From Clostridia bacterium (GTDB lineage: Bacteria; Bacillota; Clostridia; Monoglobales; Monoglobaceae), in the NCBI GenBank assembly GCA_017436245.1, contig JAFSDN010000056.1, positions 1 through 49,263 on the forward strand: 49,263 bases of DNA, written 5' to 3'. Below, in pieces: positions 43,421 through 49,263 of this stretch. How positions within the stretch are numbered: the stretch's first letter is position 1; each line of letters begins with the position of its first letter. The translations under genes and the position numbers were made by a program. The notes under the pieces were generated by a model. It was given only the letters and a program-made list of their open reading frames with translations. It ran no database searches and was not told the origin of the DNA.

Positions 43421-44368
43421 TTATTTTTTGAGATATTTTGCAACTTCTTCAGCAACAAGCTTTGTAATCTTTTCAAGATCATCATTTGACAAGCCTGTAC
43501 TTCTGCCGCAATCAGCCTTGCCGTCACTGCTGAACAGCTTCATTTTTTCCATTGTTGCCAACTTTACTGCTTCAACAGCCGCAGGAATAAGGTCAATAAT
43601 ACCCTTGTTCATATCAGAGAACTTCTTGAATTCAGCCTCAACAGCCGCAACGTTAATATCCGTAAAGATGTTAACCTTGCTGATACCGTCCTTGATTGCC
43701 TGACGAAAATCATTGTCAGTAAGACCTGAACCGCCGTGGAGAACAAGTGGAACATCAACTGTCTTTGCAATTGTTCTGATTCTTTCAAAATCAAGTTTCG
43801 GGGGCAGCTTATAAGCACCGTGAGCATTACCAACAGCGATGGCAAGTGCATCAACACCGGTCTTGTCAACAAAATCCTTTGCAAGAGCGGGGTCGGTAAA
43901 GAACGCAGATGGGTCTGCCATATGGTCACTTCCCTCTGCTGAACCTTCGTTATCGCCAACGTGACCAAGCTCACCTTCGATTGTTGCACCGTAAGAATGG
44001 GCAATATCTGCCATTTCCTTCACCTTGCGGACATTTTCTTCGTATGAGTCTGTTGAGCAGTCATACATAACAGAACTGAAGCCCAGTTTCAAAGCCTTCA
44101 CACAAGTGTCATATGTAAGACCATGGTCAAGATGAACAACAACCGGAACAGATGCTTTCTTTGCCATAGGAATCAAATAATATGAAATTTCCTCCAGAGG
44201 ACCGTATGGAAGCAGAATTTCTGCAGAACCCATAATAACCGGTGATCTTGTTGACTCGGCAGCAGCAATAATACCACGTGCAAGTTCCAGATTTACAGCA
44301 TTAAAAAGACCAACAGCATAATGACCTTTTTTTGCAGGTCTGAGAACTTCATTCATGTTAACTAACAT
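43421..44368 (-). CDS. Class II fructose-bisphosphate aldolase family protein
   Basis: 315 residues, zinc-dependent TIM barrel. VVVHLDHG gives His79, catalytic Asp81 and His82; GATIEGELGHVG, LAIAVGNAHGAYK and LVLHGGSGLTDNDF supply further metal and phosphate sites. It may cleave fructose- or tagatose-bisphosphate (FbaA/GatY/KbaY range); the sequence alone does not decide. ATG 44368 follows AAGGAGG. It has its own promoter and no clear terminator before the T-box promoter. Confidence 0.9.
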   Translation of the reverse strand: MLVNMNEVLRPAKKGHYAVGLFNAVNLELARGIIAAAESTRSPVIMGSAEILLPYGPLEEISYYLIPMAKKASVPVVVHLDHGLTYDTCVKALKLGFSSVMYDCSTDSYEENVRKVKEMADIAHSYGATIEGELGHVGDNEGSAEGSDHMADPSAFFTDPALAKDFVDKTGVDALAIAVGNAHGAYKLPPKLDFERIRTIAKTVDVPLVLHGGSGLTDNDFRQAIKDGISKVNIFTDINVAAVEAEFKKFSDMNKGIIDLIPAAVEAVKLATMEKMKLFSSDGKADCGRSTGLSNDDLEKITKLVAEEVAKYLKK

Positions 44369-44446
44369 TTTATCTTCCTCCTTGATCAATAACCCAACAT
44401 TCAGCATTTGATTATCAAGTTATTGCAATATACTTTTTACACTCTT

Positions 44447-44475
44447 ATAATACAGCAAAAACCAAAAAAAGTCAA
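44447..44475 (-). promoter_or_regulatory. Sigma-A promoter of the class II aldolase gene
   Basis: On the minus strand TTGACT (44475-44470) and TATTAT (44452-44447) with a 17-base spacer. The rest of the gap 44369-44700 holds AT-rich sequence and the inverted repeat at 44572-44653. Confidence 0.65.
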
Positions 44476-44571
44476 CTGATTTTGCAGAATTTTTTTTATT
44501 TTTCTGTGTTTTTTTGGGATTTCAAAAAAGAACTTTTACATTAAGTAAAGTTATTATGTAAATTAACAAAA

Positions 44572-44653
44572 ATTGTCACCCTGAGCGTAAGCGAAGGGTC
44601 TGAGAAATAAAGATTCTTCGACTTCGCCTTGCGGCTACGCTCAGAATGACAAT
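44572..44653. repeat. Palindromic intergenic repeat (REP/MITE-like)
   Basis: ATTGTCA and TGACAAT end an 82-base imperfect palindrome with inner arms CCCTGAGCGTAAGCGAAGGGT and GCGGCTACGCTCAGAAT (quoted in part). The similarity continues outward: TTAAGTAAAGTT (left) resembles the reverse complement of AACTTTGCTTTAA (right), so the whole unit may span about 44533-44690. It has no ORF. This looks like a mobile or dispersed element; only one copy is in the window. Confidence 0.75.
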
Positions 44654-44700
44654 CATGTTGTGCAACTTTGCTTTAACGCAACAGCCCTTTTTGCGCGTAT

Positions 44701-45834
44701 TTAGTCAATAATTTCAACCGTCTTATTGTAGAAAGACTTTAGTGCCGCTGTTGCAAGAGTGTGCGAGAGAGCTGTTTCTTCGGGAGTAAAGAGTCCAAAG
44801 GGAACTTCAACACCTGAATATTCAAGCATAAATGCTGCAATCTGCTGCTGAATTGCGTCTGTAAATCCAAACTCAAAAATGGGACCTGTGATTGTGGGAA
44901 TCATAGGCTTATATCCGATAATAATTCGGTTCCATGACTGCTCCTTGCCCCATGATGATGTATAATGGAATGCATTTGCATCGTCACTTGTGAACTTTGC
45001 GCTACATTCTGTTCCGTAAATTTCAAAGAACCAACGGTTTGTTGAACCGGGAGCCATACGCTTTGTTTCAAATGTCATGGGAATTTCGTCACCGTCTGTA
45101 TTGAGGGTTGTGCAGAAGATTGTGCAGTTATCAAATGTATCACAAACTGCCATACCACCCTTGCCGTCAGGACGTTCCTTAATGATGTTGCTGAAATGAG
45201 CTCTGACAGTTTTGGGTTTGAAGCCAAGACGGAATGGAACGTGCTGAGTATGGATACCAAGGTCACCAAGACAGCCGTATTCGCCGTTGAATTTAACCAT
45301 ACGCTTCCAGTTGATTGGCTTATTTACATCCATATCACTGCAATGGTTGAATCCGCAATGGATTTCAAGAACCTTGCCAAACTTACCTTCCTTGTACCAG
45401 TTTATCATGGTTTGCATTGCAGGATAATAAGGGAATTCACTGCAGCAACGAACAAAAGTGTCGGGATTTTCCTTGAGTGCGGCAAGAATATTTTCATTTG
45501 CCTTCTTATCAATACCAAAGGGCTTTTCACCAAGAAGAGCCTTTCCGCTTTTGATTATATCAATATAGAACTGTTCATGGAGATTATGGGGAACAGCACA
45601 GTAAATTGCATCAATATCATCCTTGTCAAGAAGTTCCTTGTAGTCTGCAACAGAATACTTAATTTCAGGAAAGTTCTTCTGAAACCATTCCATTTCCTTG
45701 GGAACAACCGAGCAGATACCAACAATTTCAGGCTTTGGAACATCTTCGGTGAGATGACACCAACGTGCTGCAGCTGATGCAAATTCTCTTGCCATAAGAC
45801 CACAGCCGATAAGACCAAATCTAACAGTTTTCAT
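44701..45834 (-). CDS. Gfo/Idh/MocA family oxidoreductase
   Basis: 377 residues. An N-terminal Rossmann fold (VRFGLIGCGLMAREFA) is followed by the EKPFGIDKKANE lysine stretch and the GFO_IDH_MocA C-terminal domain. It oxidises or reduces a sugar, inositol or related alcohol with NAD(P). The substrate is not set by sequence. ATG 45834 follows AAAGGAAA. It lies downstream of the class III aminotransferase gene, separated by a terminator-like hairpin. Confidence 0.9.
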   Translation of the reverse strand: MKTVRFGLIGCGLMAREFASAAARWCHLTEDVPKPEIVGICSVVPKEMEWFQKNFPEIKYSVADYKELLDKDDIDAIYCAVPHNLHEQFYIDIIKSGKALLGEKPFGIDKKANENILAALKENPDTFVRCCSEFPYYPAMQTMINWYKEGKFGKVLEIHCGFNHCSDMDVNKPINWKRMVKFNGEYGCLGDLGIHTQHVPFRLGFKPKTVRAHFSNIIKERPDGKGGMAVCDTFDNCTIFCTTLNTDGDEIPMTFETKRMAPGSTNRWFFEIYGTECSAKFTSDDANAFHYTSSWGKEQSWNRIIIGYKPMIPTITGPIFEFGFTDAIQQQIAAFMLEYSGVEVPFGLFTPEETALSHTLATAALKSFYNKTVEIID

Positions 45835-45872
45835 GTTTAAATTTCCTTTCAGTATGTTTTGATTTAACAAAA

Positions 45873-45901
45873 GGCTATTGCAGGATTGCCCTGCAATGGC
45901 C
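45873..45901 (-). terminator. Terminator between the aminotransferase and the Gfo/Idh gene
   Basis: On the minus strand GGCCATTGCAGG pairs with CCTGCAATAGCC (12 bp with one G-U) around a five-base loop, followed by TTTTGTT. It lies just after the aminotransferase stop. Confidence 0.75.
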
Positions 45902-45922
45902 CTATGTTTGTAAAGTTATTGA

Positions 45923-47293
45923 TTAATAACCGAAGTGCTTTTCTGTTTCTGCAATTGCTTCTTCGATGATTTCGAGCCCCTTGAGCGCTGCTTCGTCGTC
46001 CAGAATCATAGGAGGTGACATACGGAGAATATGACCTGACGGTACCCAAGCAAGACCCTTTTCGAATGCCTTCTGGTAAATCATTGTACCTGCTTCTGCA
46101 AAAGGTTCTTTTGTGTCACGGTCCTTAACGATTTCAATAGCCTGGAGACAACCAAGAGCACGAACATCACCAATAATGGGATGAGCTGCCTTCATTTCGT
46201 TCATCTTCTTGAGCATAATTTCACCAAGGTGAGCACTGCGTTCGTTGAGCTGTTCTTCTTCGATAACCTTGATTGATTCAAGAGCAGCAGCACAAGCCAT
46301 GGGGTTGCCGCCGTAACTTGATGAAGCCGAAATCTTTTCGATTGCGGGAGCAAGGTCCTTTGAAACAGCCATAGCTGTAACAGGGAATCCGTTACCAAAG
46401 CCCTTACCGAGAGTTGTAATGTCAGCTGTAACATTCCAGTGATCCATAGCAAGGTACTTACCTGTTCTTGCCATACAGTTGAGAACTTCATCAGCAAAGA
46501 GAAGGATTCCTCTCTTGTTACAAAGTTCACGAAGTGCAGGAAGGAAATCTGCAGGAGGAATAATTGAGCCGCCCCAACCCTGAACAGGTTCAAGCACGAT
46601 GGCTGCAACATTCTTACCGCCGCAAGCACAAGCGTTGTCAAGCATACCTTCAATCATATTGATATATGGTGAAGAATCCTTCCATGCTTCCTCTTCGCTT
46701 CTGCCAAAGAAGTCACGGTAGGGATTGGGTCTGGGAACAAGCATAAATCCGGGAGCTCTCATATGTGTATCGGGGCCAACTACCGCAAGTGAGTTTGCAC
46801 CGTATGTCTTACCGTGGAAATCTCTGAAGAATGAAATAAATTCCTGCTTGCCTGTTGCAGCACGAGCGCAACGAAGACCTGCCTCAACAGCTGTTGTACC
46901 TGAATCATAAAGCTGGAAGCCGCCAAAACGTCCGCCTGTGATTTCATGGAGCTTTTCAATAAGTTCCATCTTTACCTTTGTTGTGAAGTCATGGCAGTTC
47001 ATAAGGTTCTTTGCATGGAAAGCAACGGCTTCACTGATTTTTGGATGACAATGACCAAGACCTGTTACATAGATACCTGATGAGAAGTCAAGATATGTAT
47101 TGCCGTCAACGTCTTTGAGAGTATAGCCATAACCCGATTCAAAAGAAACAGGGAACAGCTTAACCTGGCTTGAATAACCCTTGAAGTACTTAGCACATCT
47201 TTCATGATACTCAATTGATTTGGGACCCGGAACAGTTTCGGATACCATATTGGGAACAGTTGCAAGATCCATTCTTGCCCAATCCTTACTCAT
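45923..47293 (-). CDS. Class III PLP-dependent aminotransferase
   Basis: 456 residues, the GabT/ornithine-aminotransferase fold. The PLP lysine lies in TTLGKGFGNGFPVTAM; LLFADEVLNCMARTG supplies the cofactor Asp and GTTAVEAGLRCARAATG the phosphate site. Relatives use GABA, putrescine, beta-alanine or related omega-amino groups; the exact substrate is open. ATG 47293 follows AGAGG. It has its own promoter (47363-47390). Confidence 0.9.
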   Translation of the reverse strand: MSKDWARMDLATVPNMVSETVPGPKSIEYHERCAKYFKGYSSQVKLFPVSFESGYGYTLKDVDGNTYLDFSSGIYVTGLGHCHPKISEAVAFHAKNLMNCHDFTTKVKMELIEKLHEITGGRFGGFQLYDSGTTAVEAGLRCARAATGKQEFISFFRDFHGKTYGANSLAVVGPDTHMRAPGFMLVPRPNPYRDFFGRSEEEAWKDSSPYINMIEGMLDNACACGGKNVAAIVLEPVQGWGGSIIPPADFLPALRELCNKRGILLFADEVLNCMARTGKYLAMDHWNVTADITTLGKGFGNGFPVTAMAVSKDLAPAIEKISASSSYGGNPMACAAALESIKVIEEEQLNERSAHLGEIMLKKMNEMKAAHPIIGDVRALGCLQAIEIVKDRDTKEPFAEAGTMIYQKAFEKGLAWVPSGHILRMSPPMILDDEAALKGLEIIEEAIAETEKHFGY

Positions 47294-47362
47294 AGTAAAA
47301 ACCTCTTTTCTTTAATTTTTCATTGGCAAATTACGATTCACCAATCATTATTTCCACATATA

Positions 47363-47390
47363 ATTATATACAAATTTCTTCGAATGTCAA
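47363..47390 (-). promoter_or_regulatory. Sigma-A promoter of the class III aminotransferase
   Basis: On the minus strand TTGACA (47390-47385) and TATAAT (47368-47363) with a 16-base spacer, in the 344-base AT-rich gap between the divergent aminotransferase and pyrC. The rest of the gap holds no other gene that I can support. Confidence 0.8.
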
Positions 47391-47580
47391 TAGTATTTTA
47401 TAAATTTATTCAACTTTTTCTTTTCTTTTATATCGTTTTATCTTTTCTTTTGCTTTCGTTTTGTTAATACTTAGCTATTGACATATATAATATTTCCTGA
47501 ACCTACATTATTAATATATAATATAATTTATTATTATGGGTAACAATATAAAATACTTTAATTTTTCTGTCAAATTTCTA

Positions 47581-47609
47581 TTGACAGAGCGGTTAAAAAG
47601 TGATAAAAT
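47581..47609 (+). promoter_or_regulatory. Sigma-A promoter of pyrC-carB
   Basis: TTGACA at 47581-47586 and TAAAAT at 47604-47609 with a 17-base spacer. The leader to the pyrC ATG is only about 25 bases, so there is no room for a PyrR attenuator. Confidence 0.75.
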
Positions 47610-47637
47610 ATATGAAAATGTCAGAAAGGAAACCACC

Positions 47638-48897
47638 ATGAACTGTATTTTAAAAGACGCAATGGTTTATGTTAATAAAGAGTTCACCAAGAAGGATGTA
47701 TTCATTGTTGACGGTACAGTCACCTTTGAACACAGTCCTCTTTTTTTTGATTTTCAGGTTATTCCCTTTGACGGTAAATTTATTTTCCCCGGTTTTACAG
47801 ATGTTCACGTACATCTGAGAGAGCCGGGTTTTTCATATAAAGAAAATATCGAAACCGGCACAAAGGCAGCAGCACATGGGGGATACACAGCAGTATGCTC
47901 CATGCCCAATCTGAAACCTGCACCTGACTCGGCAGAAAACCTTAAAGTCCAGCTTGATGCCATAAAAAAATCTGCTGTGATTGATGTACACCCTTTTGGA
48001 ACAATCACAAAAGGCAGCCTTGGCGAGGAATTGTCTGATATGGATTCCATGGCTCCCTATGTTGCAGGCTTTACGGATGACGGCAAAGGCGTTCAAAGGG
48101 ACGAAATGATGCTTGAAGCAATGAAAAAAGCGAAGGCTTTGGGTAAAATAATCTCGGCACACTGTGAGGATAACACCCTCCTCCGCGGCGGCTACATTCA
48201 TGACGGAGAATATGCAAAAGAGCACGGTCATAAGGGCATATGCTCGGAAAGCGAATGGGGTCAGATAAAACGTGACCTTGAGCTTGTGCGAGAAACAGGC
48301 TGTGCTTATCATGTGTGCCACATTTCAACAAAGGAAAGTGTTGAACTTATCCGTCAGGCAAAAAAAGAAGGTCTTGATGTTACCTGCGAAACCGGACCCC
48401 ATTACCTTGTTTTTTCGGATGCAGACCTTCAGGAAGACGGACGTTTTAAAATGAATCCTCCCATCCGTAGCGAAGAAGACAGACTTGCCTTAATTGACGG
48501 AATCAAAGACGGCACAATTGATATGATAGCAACAGACCACGCTCCCCACTCCGCTGAGGAAAAAAGCAAGGGGCTGAAGGACAGTCTCATGGGTGTAGTG
48601 GGTATTGAAACGGCTTTTCCCGTACTATATACAAATCTGGTGAAGACAAATATAATCTCTCTGGAAAAATTGATTGAACTTCTTCATGACAATCCGTGCA
48701 GTCGTTTTGGTATCGGCGTTGAGCTTGAAGAAGGAAAATCGGCAAATCTCACGGTCTTTGACCTTGATTCGTCATATAAAATAGATTCAAATTGCTTTCT
48801 GTCCATGGGAAAAAGCACTCCCTTTGAGGGTGCTCAGGTCTTTGGCGAATGTCTTATGACAATTTCCAACGGTCAAATCGCATGGCAGAAATCGTAA
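47638..48897 (+). CDS. pyrC: Dihydroorotase
   Basis: 419 residues, class I dihydroorotase that cyclises carbamoyl aspartate in pyrimidine synthesis. DVHVHLREPG has the HxH zinc ligands and the substrate Arg; ISAHCEDN and the final ATDHAPHS (catalytic Asp) are present. The frame opens at 47536, but ATG 47638 has AAAGGAAA upstream and sits after the promoter. The next gene is carB, 24 bases on. Confidence 0.95.
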   Translation: MNCILKDAMVYVNKEFTKKDVFIVDGTVTFEHSPLFFDFQVIPFDGKFIFPGFTDVHVHLREPGFSYKENIETGTKAAAHGGYTAVCSMPNLKPAPDSAENLKVQLDAIKKSAVIDVHPFGTITKGSLGEELSDMDSMAPYVAGFTDDGKGVQRDEMMLEAMKKAKALGKIISAHCEDNTLLRGGYIHDGEYAKEHGHKGICSESEWGQIKRDLELVRETGCAYHVCHISTKESVELIRQAKKEGLDVTCETGPHYLVFSDADLQEDGRFKMNPPIRSEEDRLALIDGIKDGTIDMIATDHAPHSAEEKSKGLKDSLMGVVGIETAFPVLYTNLVKTNIISLEKLIELLHDNPCSRFGIGVELEEGKSANLTVFDLDSSYKIDSNCFLSMGKSTPFEGAQVFGECLMTISNGQIAWQKS

Positions 48898-48921
48898 ACA
48901 TATTCAGGAGGTAAAGGAAAA

Positions 48922-49263
48922 ATGGCAAAAAGAACAGATCTCAAAAAAATTCTCATCATCGGCTCGGGCCCTATTGTTATTGGTCAGGCTGCCGAGTTTG
49001 ACTACGCAGGAACACAAGCCTGCCTGGCTCTCAAAGAAGAAGGCTATGAAGTTATCCTCGCAAACTCAAACCCTGCAACAATCATGACTGATACAACCAT
49101 CGCTGACAAGGTTTACATGGAACCTCTCACACTTGAATACATTGCAAAAATCATTCGTCACGAAAGACCGGATGCAATTGTTCCCGGCATCGGAGGTCAG
49201 ACAGGCCTTAACCTTGCAATGCAGCTTGAAAAGAAGGGTGTTCTCAGGGAATGTGAAGTTGAA
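48922..49263 (+). CDS. carB: Carbamoyl-phosphate synthase large subunit (partial, N-terminus)
   Basis: The first 114 residues are present; the gene leaves the window at its right edge. [25 protein letters not shown] (in part), [11 protein letters not shown] and [11 protein letters not shown] are typical N-terminal features of CarB. It makes carbamoyl phosphate for pyrimidines and arginine. ATG 48922 follows AGGAGG. Cotranscription with pyrC is likely. Confidence 0.97.
   Translation, partial: MAKRTDLKKILIIGSGPIVIGQAAEFDYAGTQACLALKEEGYEVILANSNPATIMTDTTIADKVYMEPLTLEYIAKIIRHERPDAIVPGIGGQTGLNLAMQLEKKGVLRECEVE

Noticed and set aside
1..49263. CRISPR arrays, tRNA or rRNA genes
   Set aside because: I saw no regularly spaced direct repeats, no clear tRNA cloverleaf with a TTCGA-type arm and no rRNA sequence; a tRNA scan was not possible.

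Overview
The window reads as the chromosome of a low-GC, strictly anaerobic Bacillota of the class Clostridia (an Oscillospirales-like gut or rumen relative is my guess). The reasons are T-box, lysine and FMN riboswitches with near-consensus sigma-A promoters (17-bp spacers), strong AGGAGG-type ribosome binding sites, sporulation genes (spoIIM, ylmC/ymxH-like, part of sigG), Min and Mre division/shape loci, and ferredoxin-dependent 2-oxoacid metabolism. Almost everything from 2.8 to 47.3 kb is on the minus strand; only the two edges and the sigG fragment are on the plus strand.

Layout. 1-2808 (+): the end of an unknown gene, then a T-box leader (specifier read as AUC, Ile) and a three-part protein: XRE helix-turn-helix, cupin, acyl-CoA synthetase. 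2866-5379 (-): dapA-lysA behind a lysine riboswitch. 5407-7330 (-): FMN riboswitch, riboflavin transporter ribU, a rhodanese-like lipoprotein without the catalytic Cys, and a CmpB-like membrane protein. 7416-11124 (-): spoIIM-xerD and aspC-proC. 11137-15213 (-): dipeptidase, and rplS-lepB-ylqF-rnhB-yraN. 15270-22069 (-): mreBCD-pbp2-minCDE-mgsA. 22102-31661 (-): maf, Gx transporter, NusG-II protein, U32 protein, zapA, NUDIX, a YhiN-like flavoprotein, rluB, prs and pncB. 31670-33866: ylmC, a sigG cut off after about 99 codons, and a large serine recombinase with a small upstream ORF. 33951-43389 (-): a nine-gene operon behind a second T-box (specifier read as CUC, Leu): P-loop ATPase, ferredoxin, VorB, VorA, VorC, IlvE, a catalytically dead LeuA paralogue, an epimerase/acyl-CoA-ligase fusion and an amidohydrolase. 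43421-47390 (-): class II aldolase, Gfo/Idh/MocA oxidoreductase and class III aminotransferase. 47581-49263 (+): pyrC and the start of carB.

The most exciting feature is that two branched-chain amino-acid T-boxes, about 43 kb apart, appear to control what looks like one pathway. Acyl-CoA synthetases would activate branched short-chain fatty acids (2-methylbutyrate, isovalerate, isobutyrate). A VOR-type ferredoxin oxidoreductase would carboxylate the CoA esters reductively to 2-oxo acids, and IlvE would aminate them to Ile, Leu and Val. Because T-boxes switch genes on when the charged tRNA is scarce, they argue for synthesis rather than breakdown. The operon also carries a LeuA-like protein that has lost all its metal ligands but keeps the leucine-sensing domain, and an apparently unusual fusion of a sugar-epimerase TIM barrel to an acyl-CoA ligase. 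The second major curiosity is the sigG gene, cut at a codon next to a serine recombinase as in skin-type elements, with no 3' half in the window.

All calls come from reading the sequence and from family knowledge; no database search was run.
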